Source: Bordetella parapertussis (lineage in GTDB: Bacteria > Pseudomonadota > Gammaproteobacteria > Burkholderiales > Burkholderiaceae_D). Taken from it: a stretch of DNA of 64,000 bases. The stretch's first letter is position 1. Each line of letters opens with the position of its first letter. The stretch is taken from NCBI GenBank assembly GCA_945866125.1, contig CAMBFZ010000011.1, positions 1-64,000 of the forward strand, written 5' to 3'. A program made the translations under genes and the position numbers. Shown piece after piece: positions 36,503 through 45,890 of the stretch. Below the pieces are notes generated by a model. It was not told the origin of the DNA. It was given only the letters and a program-made list of their open reading frames with translations, and ran no database searches.

Positions 36503-37507
36503 CTAAAGCTTATCGTTATACAACACCGTAATACTGATACGACGATTACGCGGATCAGACGGATCACCGGCGTTATAGGGTGCGGTATCTGCCACACCCT
36601 CGATGCGCGCAAAGCGGGACGACTCCATGCCACCCTGCTCCATCATCCGTCGGGTGGCCTCGGCCCGTTCAATCGACAGCGACCAGTTGGAGCGCTCGCT
36701 CCCCTCCGGGAAAGGCATGCTGTCCGTATGTCCTTTCACGGCAAGCTTGTTGGGCATGTTCGCAACCGACTTGGTCACTTCGCGAATCAATGCCGCGGCA
36801 CGACCCTGTATGGCTGCGTTACCGCTGCCGAACATGGAAAAATTAGCCTTGTCGATAATCTCGATACGCAAGCCTTCTTTTTCACGCACAAAATTAACCT
36901 GACTACGCAAATCACTCAGTTGCGCATTTTCCGACAAACGTTTTTCGACTTCTTTTTTTAGTTTGTCGACTTTTTCTTTTTCTGCTTCCGCGGCAATCTG
37001 CCGCTTTTGCTCCTCGGTCAGATTTTTCGGGTCTTTGATATCTTGCGATTTGTCCTTGGGTGAGCTGCCCTGGTCTTCCGCTGGCCCAGCCTCCGTGCGC
37101 GGCGTTACGCGCTCCATCAAGGCATTTTGGGTAGGCTCGCTTGGTATCGATTCGGGATCAATGACTGACGTACCACCAAACATGCCATTCGAACCCGCCG
37201 TCTCGCCCTCGCTCGAGGTCTTGCGATCAGAAGGCTGAAAATACTCGGCAATGCCCTGGCGCTGTTCTTCCGGCGTCGCGCCCAACAACCACATCAGCAA
37301 AAAGAACGCCATCATCGCCGTCATCATGTCAGCCAGCGCAATCTTCCACGCACCGCCATGCGCACCCGCGTGGCCATCCTCGACTACCTTTTTAAAGATG
37401 ATGGGCTGCTTCGGTTCCTCCGCGTCTTCATCTGGCGGCTCGATCGACGCCACCTCCTCTTCGACTGCAGGATCATCTTTCGGAACTTCTGCTTCTGCTT
37501 CTGCCAT
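36503..37507 (-). CDS. motB: Flagellar motor protein MotB, orphan copy
   Basis: The 334-residue protein has an acidic leader (residues 1-45), one membrane helix with the proton-channel aspartate (Asp60 in ALADMMTAMMAFFLLMWLL), a plug/linker region with KLKKEVEKRLSE coiled-coil, and a C-terminal OmpA-type peptidoglycan-binding domain (VKGHTDSMPF, NWSLSIERAEATRRMM, NRRISITVLY). The motor residues are intact. motA is not next to it and no other flagellar gene is in the window, so either the stator partner lies elsewhere or this is a second stator. The start is the ATG at 37507. Confidence 0.92.
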   Translation of the reverse strand: MAEAEAEVPKDDPAVEEEVASIEPPDEDAEEPKQPIIFKKVVEDGHAGAHGGAWKIALADMMTAMMAFFLLMWLLGATPEEQRQGIAEYFQPSDRKTSSEGETAGSNGMFGGTSVIDPESIPSEPTQNALMERVTPRTEAGPAEDQGSSPKDKSQDIKDPKNLTEEQKRQIAAEAEKEKVDKLKKEVEKRLSENAQLSDLRSQVNFVREKEGLRIEIIDKANFSMFGSGNAAIQGRAAALIREVTKSVANMPNKLAVKGHTDSMPFPEGSERSNWSLSIERAEATRRMMEQGGMESSRFARIEGVADTAPYNAGDPSDPRNRRISITVLYNDKL

Positions 37508-37645
37508 AAGTAGTATTTTTTATTAATCGCCCGCCCTTACTTCAGCGCGCGCATCAGAAAATTACGGAAGTAATGCCAATATAAATCGACCGCAGCCGAA
37601 ACAGCTGAAGTCATTAATGGGCGAATATAAGGCAAAAGTTTGTGA

Positions 37646-37664
37646 TTGTGTCGGAATGACACAA
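37646..37664. repeat. Inverted repeat upstream of motB
   Basis: Perfect 7-bp arms TTGTGTC and GACACAA are separated by GGAAT, 139 bp before the motB start and 101 bp after the end of the cyclic-di-GMP gene. The symmetry suits an operator; there is no T-tract for termination. Confidence 0.4.
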
Positions 37665-37764
37665 ACAATTATGAAGACAAGGCTATTTCGGGCAAAGCGC
37701 GCTGCCCGGCTTTCAAATTAGCGGGACGCACAGTACCTCGGTAAATATTGTCAATATCGTACGA

Positions 37765-40029
37765 TCATGTACGGCCAAACGCGCGCTGCGCAAATTCGTC
37801 ACTCGTCAAAGGCGGCGCATGCAGGTAACCCTGCACACAATCACACCCCAAACTCACCAACAATGACTGCTGATCCAGACTCTCGACGCCCTCGGCCACG
37901 ACCGTCAGGTTCAGCTCACGTGCCAGCGCCAAAATCATATTCACCAACGCCCTGCTTTGCGGATTGTCGATAATACCGGCAACGAATGAGCGATCTATTT
38001 TCAAACGATCAAATGGCAAACCCGACAAGGTCGCCAGATTTGAATAGCCCGTCCCAAAATCATCGAGCACCAATTTGACGCCCTGACGCTTCAATCCAGC
38101 CAACAAGACGCTCGCCTGATCATGGTGCTGCATCAGCGAATGCTCGGTCAACTCGAGCTCAATCAAGCAGGGCGGAATCCGGTAACGGCGCAATACCGAC
38201 TCAATGTGTTCCGAGAACGCCGGCAACTGTAACTGCCGCGCCGACACATTGACCGAGATCGACGGACTAAAGCCATATTGCGCGATCCACGCAGCGATTT
38301 GCCGGCACACCTGCTCTAACACCCAGTCGCCTAATTGCACCGTTAAGCCAATCTCTTCGGCGAGTGCAATAAAGCTCATCGGTTGCACCAGACCGCGCTG
38401 CGGATGCAGCCAGCGCACCAACGCCTCAGCACCACGAATTTTTTGATCCGGCAAGCTCAGCTGAGGTTGGTAATAAACGACGAACTGCTCCTCAACGAGC
38501 GCCAATCGTAACTGCGACTCAAGCTCAAACCGTTGGGTCGAGCGCTGGTATATTTCCTCGGAAAAAAAATGCACGCTATTGCGACCATGATCTTTCGACT
38601 CAAACATCGCTACGTCGGCATGCTTGATTAATTCTTCCGCATTAGCACCATCATCCGGAAAAAAACTCACCCCAATACTGGCCGTACAGTACAACGTGTG
38701 CCCATCAATCTGGTAGCCCGCGTCCATCGCCTTGAGCAGTTTGTGCGCCACCGCCGCACCATGATGCGCGTTACGGATATGTTCGAGGATAATCACAAAT
38801 TCATCCCCGCCTTCACGCGCCACCGTATCCGATTGACGCAAAGCCTGACGCAAGCGATCCGCCACGGCGCACAGCAACGCATCCCCAATTCGATGACCCA
38901 AGGTGTCATTGACCGCCTTGAAACGATCAAGATCCACAAACAGCACCGCGAGCTGTTCGTTGCGCCGTGCAGCGCGCTGCAGAGCCTGCTGTAATCGATC
39001 CCGCAGCATCAGCCGGTTGGGCAACCCTGTTAACGCGTCGTGATACGCCTGGTGCGCCAATTCCCGCGTGAGCGCCTGCGCCTGACTGACATCCCGCAGC
39101 ACCAGCACGCTACCTACAATTTTTTTTTGCGGATCATGGATGCGCGAGATCGTATATTCCAACTCGCGTACCTTACCGTTGACAAGCTTAAGACTTGCAT
39201 TGCCGGCACTCACCGGCGATGGCGCGCAACAACGTACCGCGCGCGCCATCACGCAGGCATGGAGATCATCGCAATCAAAACGACCAGCAAAAAGTGCTTG
39301 TAGCGACTGACCCATCGCCTGCTCGGGATGGATCTCGGTGAGCCTGGCAGCCGCAGCATTAAAACTAGTCACCATGCTATCAAGGTCAATCACAATGACA
39401 CCATCACCGATCGATTCAAGCGTCACCTCTGCCAGTTGCCGCGCCACAGCCATAGCCGCTTCAGCACGACTGCGCTCCTCGACTTGCTGCTTGAGTTGCA
39501 GATTGACCTGCTCCAGCGCATCACTACTCTGCTTGAGCGTCATAGCAAGATCGCGTGCATCATCCATCGCACTGCGGTTGGTCTGCAGAAGCAGCAGAAT
39601 TTCTGCCAACGGATTATGCGGTGGAATATCCACCAGCGAAATCCCCAGCGGCGCAAGCTGACCAAATGAGGTCACCCAAGGCCAACCCAAAAACAGCAAA
39701 TGGTCACCCGACAAAATAAGCCATTGGCCGCGCAGTGGTGGTAGCGCTTCCCTGCTCGCGCAATACAACAGCAGTAACTGTCCCGCCTGCGCCCGTAGCT
39801 GTAGGGTTGTCACATTCGTCTGCGTAAACTGCGGCGACGTAAAGCACTGGGTCAGCTGAGAGCGGACCGACACACCAGGATAAATTTTACGCAACAGCGG
39901 TCCGCTGCTGATAATCGTGAGCGAGCCATCCAACACAAAAGAAAATGGAAACGCTTCACCCCACAGGCGGATGACCTCCTCTGACGTTTGTGCCTGTGCA
40001 AGCAGTAGGCGTCCCAGCTCAAACGGCAT
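37765..40029 (-). CDS. HNOBA-PAS-GGDEF-EAL cyclic-di-GMP enzyme partnered with H-NOX
   Basis: The 754-residue cytoplasmic protein runs: HNOBA-like domain (about 1-165, start PFSFVLDGSLTIISSGP), coiled coil (about 150-200), PAS (about 200-315), GGDEF (about 325-490) and EAL (about 505-754). The cyclase motif GGDEF is at 407-411 with an intact inhibitory site RQSD at 398-401. The EAL motif (AEALVRW, 535 on) and DDFGTGYSNLATLSGLPFDRLKIDRSF are complete, so both synthesis and breakdown of cyclic-di-GMP look possible. The start ATG lies 11 bp inside the upstream H-NOX gene. NO-bound H-NOX probably sets the balance of activities (inference from H-NOX partners in other bacteria). Confidence 0.92.
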   Translation of the reverse strand: MPFELGRLLLAQAQTSEEVIRLWGEAFPFSFVLDGSLTIISSGPLLRKIYPGVSVRSQLTQCFTSPQFTQTNVTTLQLRAQAGQLLLLYCASREALPPLRGQWLILSGDHLLFLGWPWVTSFGQLAPLGISLVDIPPHNPLAEILLLLQTNRSAMDDARDLAMTLKQSSDALEQVNLQLKQQVEERSRAEAAMAVARQLAEVTLESIGDGVIVIDLDSMVTSFNAAAARLTEIHPEQAMGQSLQALFAGRFDCDDLHACVMARAVRCCAPSPVSAGNASLKLVNGKVRELEYTISRIHDPQKKIVGSVLVLRDVSQAQALTRELAHQAYHDALTGLPNRLMLRDRLQQALQRAARRNEQLAVLFVDLDRFKAVNDTLGHRIGDALLCAVADRLRQALRQSDTVAREGGDEFVIILEHIRNAHHGAAVAHKLLKAMDAGYQIDGHTLYCTASIGVSFFPDDGANAEELIKHADVAMFESKDHGRNSVHFFSEEIYQRSTQRFELESQLRLALVEEQFVVYYQPQLSLPDQKIRGAEALVRWLHPQRGLVQPMSFIALAEEIGLTVQLGDWVLEQVCRQIAAWIAQYGFSPSISVNVSARQLQLPAFSEHIESVLRRYRIPPCLIELELTEHSLMQHHDQASVLLAGLKRQGVKLVLDDFGTGYSNLATLSGLPFDRLKIDRSFVAGIIDNPQSRALVNMILALARELNLTVVAEGVESLDQQSLLVSLGCDCVQGYLHAPPLTSDEFAQRAFGRT

Positions 40030-40585
40030 GGTCCATCGGCCCCAAGAGCCGAATGTAAAAGCTATCAAAATCCTGCTCAGGGCCTTTGGCAACAACATGC
40101 TCAATACTGACGCGAATACCAAATTTCTCGCCAAGACCTTCGATCAATCCCAGAATCATCGGCGCAAAGCCAACGCGTTCAGAATGGTAGTGAAGAAACA
40201 GACTCTCCGAGGTCATCTCGGTACAGCGAAAATGCGGTGTTTTAAGATTGGGATAAAGCAGCGCCACGCGGGCATGCATCGCATCAAGGCCGGCCAAGGC
40301 CTCAAAAAAATCACGCCCCATGTCATTGACGAGTGCGCCATATCCTTCAATCGAGGTATAGCGCATCCAATGCTGGCCAAACTGCCTGAGCAGCACATCA
40401 GCGGGCGTCTGCAACACAACCGATGTGGCATCAATGAGCCGGTAAGTCAACGCATCCGGATACGAATCCATACGAATGAAGACTTCTTCTTTTACCTCTG
40501 CCTGCGCGCGGATCTGATCCCATACCGCCTTACCGCAGCGCGCACACACCAATTCCTGCAATGCCCGATTGACCAATCCATACAT
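40019..40585 (-). CDS. H-NOX heme nitric oxide sensor
   Basis: The 188-residue heme protein of the H-NOX (HNOB) family binds NO at a ferrous heme. Diagnostic residues are visible: start MYGLVNRALQELV, the proximal heme ligand His104 in AMHARVALLYP, and the propionate-binding YxSxR motif as YHSER at 133-137. The sequence GYGALVNDMGRDFFEAL is typical. There is no fused output domain; the partner is the overlapping GGDEF-EAL gene. H-NOX pairs like this control biofilm formation in Shewanella and Legionella. Confidence 0.95.
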   Translation of the reverse strand: MYGLVNRALQELVCARCGKAVWDQIRAQAEVKEEVFIRMDSYPDALTYRLIDATSVVLQTPADVLLRQFGQHWMRYTSIEGYGALVNDMGRDFFEALAGLDAMHARVALLYPNLKTPHFRCTEMTSESLFLHYHSERVGFAPMILGLIEGLGEKFGIRVSIEHVVAKGPEQDFDSFYIRLLGPMDHAV

Positions 40586-40678
40586 GACAGCAGCCTACCC
40601 AGAGAATGTTCGTCATTGACTGTAGGCGCTCAAGGCTAGGCGGCATCGCCTAAACAGCAACGGGAAGACCCCGCAGTT

Positions 40679-41464
40679 TCAGGGCTTATGATTGGCTTTG
40701 GCAAACCAGCCCAGACCCGCCTCCGTCAGGCCGCGCGGGCGATACTCGCAGCCGACCCAGCCGTCGTACCCGAGTTCATCAAGCAAGGCAAACAGATAAG
40801 GGTAATGAATCTCACCATCGTCCGGCTCGTGCCGGTTTGGCACACCGGCAATTTGGATATGCCCAATCCCATCGACATATTTTTTAAACGTCATCGCCAG
40901 ATCACCCTCGACAATCTGCACATGATAAAAATCCATCTGCACCTTCACGTTAGGTTCGCCCGATTGCACGCGTAGCGCATGCGCGTGCGCCTGAGTGTTC
41001 AAAAAATAACCAGGCACATCACGCGTATTAATCGGCTCGATCATCACGTCAATACCATACGGCGCACAGGCGCGGGCGGCATACCGCAAATTAGTCAGAT
41101 AGGTCTGTTCATGCTCCGCCATCACGGCTCCCGCCGGTAGTAGACCGGCCATCATATGCAGCCGCTTGGTACCCGAGACCCGGGCATAGTCGATCGCCAG
41201 CGCTACGCTCTCTCTAAACGCTGCTTCGCGCCCGGGCAGCGAAGCCAGTCCGCGCTCGCCGGCCGTCCAGTCACCGGGCGGCAAATTAAACAGGACATTC
41301 TGCAAGCTGCTTTCCTTCAACCAGCCTGCAATCGCCTGCGGCTCATGCTCATAAGGAAACAGAAACTCAACCGCATCGAAACCCGCTGCTCGCGCCGCGG
41401 CAAAACGCTGCGCAAAGGGGCGCTCGGTAAACATCATCGTCAGATTCGCAGCAAATTTTGGCAA
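40679..41464 (-). CDS. hyi: Hydroxypyruvate isomerase, TTG start
   Basis: Interconverts hydroxypyruvate and tartronate semialdehyde in glyoxylate metabolism. The 261-residue TIM barrel shows the catalytic glutamates Glu143 (MIEPIN) and Glu240 (GCEYRP) and the metal-site sequence VQMDFYH. The start is a TTG at 41464 with AAGGAG seven bases upstream; the next ATGs lie inside the first strand. No glyoxylate carboligase (gcl) or tartronate semialdehyde reductase is adjacent, although malate synthase G is 1.1 kb away. Confidence 0.93.
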   Translation of the reverse strand: MPKFAANLTMMFTERPFAQRFAAARAAGFDAVEFLFPYEHEPQAIAGWLKESSLQNVLFNLPPGDWTAGERGLASLPGREAAFRESVALAIDYARVSGTKRLHMMAGLLPAGAVMAEHEQTYLTNLRYAARACAPYGIDVMIEPINTRDVPGYFLNTQAHAHALRVQSGEPNVKVQMDFYHVQIVEGDLAMTFKKYVDGIGHIQIAGVPNRHEPDDGEIHYPYLFALLDELGYDGWVGCEYRPRGLTEAGLGWFAKANHKP

Positions 41465-41818
41465 GACGACACTCCTTAAAAATAAACGCGGCGTTCAAAT
41501 CTGGCATCGCCAGATGACGCACATGACAAGAAAGTAATGCGCCGAAGTGGCAACGCCCAGATTACATAGCGTCTTCAAATCTTATCCGGCAAACGTGATC
41601 CGACGACACGAATAATTTTCATTTTTTAATGAAAATAACGGTGCCAATCTTCGCCTTCGCACCCCGCACCATCCCCAAAATATCTCAGTGCCTTATCGAA
41701 TCAGCAAGATATCATTTGTGACTAAAACACATAAATCAATTCACTAAAACCCATCATTTAAGCAATTATGATCCACTAAACTGCAGATCATTCTCTTTTC
41801 AAACCGCCCGCACACCCC
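41465..41818. other. Intergenic region, 354 bp, between divergent hyi and the dehalogenase
   Basis: No gene found. It must carry promoters for both directions. A perfect inverted repeat ATTTTCATT-TTTT-AATGAAAAT at 41615-41636 is a possible operator. The part near 41690-41790 is AT-rich. Confidence 0.5.
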
Positions 41819-42505
41819 ATGCCCTTTCAAGCTATTGCCTTCGACGCCTACGGCACGCTGTTCGACGTGTATTCCATCGGTGCCTTGGCAGAAAAGTGCT
41901 ATCCCGGCAAAGGCGACGCGCTCGCTGCACTGTGGCGTGACAAGCAAATTGAGTACACCCGTCTACGCACGATGTGCTCAATGTACAAACCATTTTGGGA
42001 AGTCACGCAAGATGCACTGATTTTCAGTTGCAAAAAACTAGGCTTGCAGCTCGATTTCGATGCCCAAAATATCTTGATGGGTCAATACGCCAAACTGCAG
42101 GCGTTCCCTGAAAATCTGGCTGTGCTTCAGCAGCTGCGGCAGATGAACTTGAAACTGGCGATTCTCTCCAACGGTAATTTGCACATGCTGGAGTCCGCCG
42201 TCAACGCCGCTGGCATGCAAGGGCTATTTAGCCACCTGCTCTCGGTCGACGCTGTCAAAAAATTTAAAACCGCACCCGAGGCCTATCAGCTCGGGCCCGA
42301 CGTGTTCGGACTACCGGCGAAAAAAATCCTGTTTGTTTCCAGTAATAGCTGGGACGTGTGCGGCGCAACCTGGTTTGGCTACACCAGCTTTTGGGTCAAT
42401 CGCGCCAATGCACCCATGGAGGAACTCGGTGTCACACCAGACGGGCAAGGAAGCTCACTCACGGATCTGCTTAGTTTCGTTAGTCAGCATCACGAGCCAA
42501 CTTAA
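41819..42505 (+). CDS. Haloacid dehalogenase, type II (HAD superfamily)
   Basis: The 228-residue HAD hydrolase matches L-2-haloacid dehalogenases: nucleophile Asp9 in AFDAYGTLFDV, LSNGN near 118, the Lys motif FKTAPEAYQLG near 150, and FVSSNSWDVCGATWFGY near 175, the last being characteristic of type II dehalogenases. Such enzymes convert L-2-haloacids to D-2-hydroxyacids (chloroacetate to glycolate), fitting its place between hyi and glcB. Many family members act on other phosphoesters, so the substrate is unproven. Confidence 0.88.
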   Translation: MPFQAIAFDAYGTLFDVYSIGALAEKCYPGKGDALAALWRDKQIEYTRLRTMCSMYKPFWEVTQDALIFSCKKLGLQLDFDAQNILMGQYAKLQAFPENLAVLQQLRQMNLKLAILSNGNLHMLESAVNAAGMQGLFSHLLSVDAVKKFKTAPEAYQLGPDVFGLPAKKILFVSSNSWDVCGATWFGYTSFWVNRANAPMEELGVTPDGQGSSLTDLLSFVSQHHEPT

Positions 42506-42595
42506 CGAACCCCTATCAATATGTATCCATCAAGACCGTTTTTTAATTTTTAATTTTTCTGATTTTTATTACCTACTATTTTTGAGGCTCACATC

Positions 42596-44827
42596 ATGAC
42601 TGCACGTACCACTTGCCATCGACTTCAAGTCGCCACTGCGCTGCACCGATTCATCGAAGAGCAGGTTCTGCCTGGCACCGGCATCGATAGCACGGTGTTC
42701 TGGCAAGGCTTTGATACGATCGCGCATGACCTGGCGCCGAAAAACGCCGCACTACTAGCCGAGCGCGATCGCCTGCAAACCTTGCTGGATCAATGGCACG
42801 CGGCGCATCCCGGCCCCATCACCGACATGCCGGCCTACCGCGACTATCTAAGCACCATCGGCTACCTCGTACCGCGTCCCCAAAAAGTTAGCGCCACCAC
42901 CACCAACGTCGACGCCGAGCTTGCGCTGCAAGCCGGCCCTCAGTTGGTGGTGCCAATCCTCAACGCACGCTACGCACTCAATGCCGCCAATGCACGCTGG
43001 GGCTCACTGTACGACGCCTTGTACGGCACAGACGCCATCGCAGAGACAGACGGCGCTAGCAAAACCGGCGCTAATGGCGAAAGTTATAACCCGGTGCGTG
43101 GCGCCAAAGTCGTTGCGTTTGCCCGTCGCGTTTTGGACGACGCCGTACCGCTGGCCGAAGGCTCGCATAGCGAGGCAACAGCCTACCAAATCATTGACGG
43201 CGCGCTGACCATCACACTAAAAAACGGCAGCATCACCGCACTCGCCAACCCGCCGCAATGCGTCGGTTACCAAGGCGACGCAGCGGCGCCGTCTTCGGTA
43301 TTGCTGATCAATAACGGGCTACATATCGACCTGCAAATCGATCGCAGTAAAGGCATCGGCAAAGATGACCCCGCCGGTATAGCAGACCTCGTCATCGAAT
43401 CCGCACTCTCGACGATTCTGGATCTGGAAGATTCAATTGCAGCCGTCGACGCCGAAGACAAAGTGCTTGCTTATGAAAACTGGGTCGGCATCCTCAAAGG
43501 TAGCTTAACTGAAACGCTCACTAAAGGCGGCAAGACCTTCACGCGCACCTTAAATGCGGATCGTCAGTACACGGCAGCAGTGGGCGCAGCAAACGCCAAA
43601 GACGGCATCGTCACCTTGCATGGTCGCTCATTACTATTTTTGCGCAACGTCGGGCACCTGATGACGAATCCGTCGATTCTGCTCGAAGGAGGTCGCGAGA
43701 TTCCCGAAGGCATACTCGACGCGGTCGTTACCGTCACCATCGCATTGCATGATTTAAAGCGCAGCAAAGAGCAAAAAATCGGTAACTCTCGTACCGGCTC
43801 CGTCTATATCGTCAAACCCAAGATGCATGGCCCGGCCGAAGTCGCATTTGCTGCCGAATTATTCGGCCGCGTCGAATCCCTGCTTGGCCTGGCACCCAAT
43901 ACGGTCAAGCTTGGCATCATGGACGAAGAGCGTCGGACCAGCATCAACCTGACTGCCTGCATCAACGAAGCCAGCGCGCGGGTTGCCTTCATCAACACCG
44001 GCTTCCTTGATCGCACCGGTGATGAAATGCACACCGCCATGCAGGCCGGCCCGATGATGCGCAAGGGTGAAATGAAAACCAGCACCTGGCTGACGTCCTA
44101 CGAGCGCAGCAATGTGCTGGTGGGATTATCCTGCGGCCTGCGCGGACGCGCGCAAATCGGCAAAGGAATGTGGGCCATGCCGGACTTGATGGCGGCCATG
44201 CTCGAGCAAAAAATCGCCCATCCAAAATCTGGCGCCAACACCGCTTGGGTTCCCTCACCGACTGCGGCCACACTGCACGCGCTGCACTACCATCAAGTCA
44301 AGGTTTTTGATATTCAGCAAGAGCTGGAAAAAATCGATGCCCCAGCCGAAATTGAAAAACTACTCAATGGTTTGCTGCAGATTCCGGTTGCAGTCAACCC
44401 CACTTGGACTGCTGCCGATATCCAGCAAGAGCTCGACAATAACGCGCAAGGTATTTTGGGCTATGTAGTGCGCTGGATCGATCAGGGCGTAGGCTGCTCC
44501 AAGGTACCCGACATTCACAACGTCGGTCTGATGGAAGACCGCGCGACCTTGCGCATATCCAGTCAGCACATCGCCAACTGGCTCTTGCATGGCATTGTTA
44601 GCCAAGCGCAGGTCACCGAGACCTTGCAGCGCATGGCGAAGGTTGTCGACGCGCAGAATGCGGGCGATCCGTTTTATCAACCTATGGCAGCAGACTTTGA
44701 AGCGTCGTTTGCCTATCGTGCCGCACGCGATCTGGTGATGAAAGGTTTGGAGCAACCCAGCGGTTATACCGAACCGTTACTGCATGCGTGGCGACTAAAG
44801 GTGAAAGCGGCGGGGGCAGAAAAATAG
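42596..44827 (+). CDS. glcB: Malate synthase G
   Basis: Condenses glyoxylate with acetyl-CoA to malate. The 743-residue monomeric form (usual length about 725) has a recognisable N-terminal domain (NARYALNAANARWGSLYDALYGTD), the glyoxylate/Mg site in the barrel (VTVTIALHDLK near 385, LGIMDEERRTSINL near 445) and the late active-site region KGMWAMPDLM near 525. GAGG precedes the ATG. A terminator follows. With acs in the same window it supports growth on acetate and glycolate. Confidence 0.96.
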   Translation: MTARTTCHRLQVATALHRFIEEQVLPGTGIDSTVFWQGFDTIAHDLAPKNAALLAERDRLQTLLDQWHAAHPGPITDMPAYRDYLSTIGYLVPRPQKVSATTTNVDAELALQAGPQLVVPILNARYALNAANARWGSLYDALYGTDAIAETDGASKTGANGESYNPVRGAKVVAFARRVLDDAVPLAEGSHSEATAYQIIDGALTITLKNGSITALANPPQCVGYQGDAAAPSSVLLINNGLHIDLQIDRSKGIGKDDPAGIADLVIESALSTILDLEDSIAAVDAEDKVLAYENWVGILKGSLTETLTKGGKTFTRTLNADRQYTAAVGAANAKDGIVTLHGRSLLFLRNVGHLMTNPSILLEGGREIPEGILDAVVTVTIALHDLKRSKEQKIGNSRTGSVYIVKPKMHGPAEVAFAAELFGRVESLLGLAPNTVKLGIMDEERRTSINLTACINEASARVAFINTGFLDRTGDEMHTAMQAGPMMRKGEMKTSTWLTSYERSNVLVGLSCGLRGRAQIGKGMWAMPDLMAAMLEQKIAHPKSGANTAWVPSPTAATLHALHYHQVKVFDIQQELEKIDAPAEIEKLLNGLLQIPVAVNPTWTAADIQQELDNNAQGILGYVVRWIDQGVGCSKVPDIHNVGLMEDRATLRISSQHIANWLLHGIVSQAQVTETLQRMAKVVDAQNAGDPFYQPMAADFEASFAYRAARDLVMKGLEQPSGYTEPLLHAWRLKVKAAGAEK

Positions 44828-44858
44828 TGTGCACTGAACTGCTATAGGTTGACAGTAC

Positions 44859-44898
44859 AAAAACCGCCGCTGATGTGCGAGGACATCGGCGGCGTTTT
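44859..44898 (+). terminator. Rho-independent terminator of glcB
   Basis: A GC-rich stem (CCGCCGCTGATGT with ACATCGGCGGCG, one mismatch or bulge) around loop GCGAGG is followed by TTTTTTT, 30 bp after the glcB stop. Confidence 0.85.
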
Positions 44899-44936
44899 TT
44901 TATGCTGTTTAAAATCGAATCAGCAAAACCCCGCGC

Positions 44937-45743
44937 TCAGGCAGCCACGCCAATAATCACATTAGATGGCTCGATCTCAACGACCACCGTCGCGCCAACT
45001 CGAAGCGCCAAGCTGGCCACACGCGCATTAGGCAAGGTCGCGATCAGTTCAGTCCCACCTACCAACGACAGCGCCAGCTCAGATTGATTTTCACCTTGAA
45101 TCAGGGTGTGCACCGAACCAAGAAACACATTCTTGGGCGCGCCGGCGCGTGCTTGATCAGGTAGACAAAGCGCCAGTGCAGAGGCCTTAATCAGCACAAA
45201 AACTTTCGCGCCGATCTCAAGCTGTAAATCGCGACAGCTACCATGGGTGATCGACGCAATAATCATCAGATTGCCATTGATTAAAATGCCTAGCTCGTCA
45301 TTTACCGGTCCTTGTGTCATTGAAACGATGATGCCCGCAAGCTGATTTCTTGCACTGGTTTTCATCGCGATAGCGCTCTCCAGCGCGTAATCATTTGAAA
45401 GACCATTGGCGAGTTTATTCAGGCGCGAAATAAAACGCTGATGCTCCACCTCAATCAGCGAAAAATTACGCAGCACCTGCCGCCCCTGCTCGGTCAGCTC
45501 CGTCCGCCCGCCCCCTTTGCCGCCTGCACGTCGCGTAATCAGCGTACCGCCCGACACGCTGGCCATCTGATCGATCGAATCCCACGCACCCTTGTAGCTA
45601 TATCCCGCCACCTTCGCAGCGTGGGTCAGATTGCCGAGTCGATCAATTTGCCGCAATAACTCGATGCGCTTGGCATTGGCGAATAATGCATCACCAACCC
45701 GCACAATCAGTTCTGCATGCAGTTCAAACTTATCTTTTTGCAT
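44937..45743 (-). CDS. modE: Molybdate-responsive transcriptional regulator ModE
   Basis: Dimeric DNA-binding protein that represses molybdate uptake genes when it holds molybdate or tungstate. The 268 residues contain an N-terminal LysR-like winged helix (about 20-85; KRIELLRQIDRLGNLTHAAK, SYKGAWDSID) and two C-terminal Mop/TOBE domains (about 130-195 and 202-268), each with the SARNQLAG-like start (second is APKNVFLG). It is divergent from the porin-modABC genes across 200 bp, the classical place for a self-regulating repressor. Confidence 0.96.
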   Translation of the reverse strand: MQKDKFELHAELIVRVGDALFANAKRIELLRQIDRLGNLTHAAKVAGYSYKGAWDSIDQMASVSGGTLITRRAGGKGGGRTELTEQGRQVLRNFSLIEVEHQRFISRLNKLANGLSNDYALESAIAMKTSARNQLAGIIVSMTQGPVNDELGILINGNLMIIASITHGSCRDLQLEIGAKVFVLIKASALALCLPDQARAGAPKNVFLGSVHTLIQGENQSELALSLVGGTELIATLPNARVASLALRVGATVVVEIEPSNVIIGVAA

Positions 45744-45821
45744 AAGAAAAACCAGTCAATGGACAGCAAGAGAATAACCCAGTTGACACCCATAATAAAG
45801 CCAAGTAAATTTCGCTTTGAA

Positions 45822-45837
45822 ATATAGTCAGGTATAT
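45822..45837. promoter_or_regulatory. Candidate ModE operator
   Basis: An inverted repeat ATATA-GTCAGG-TATAT lies between modE and the porin gene. It resembles the core of ModE sites, which carry TATAT-type half-sites around a spacer of about six bases. Assignment rests on position and symmetry. Confidence 0.5.
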
Positions 45838-45890
45838 CTTGATGAATCAGTCAAAAAATCCTATTTCGATATGGTGTAGCGCCAATCAAA

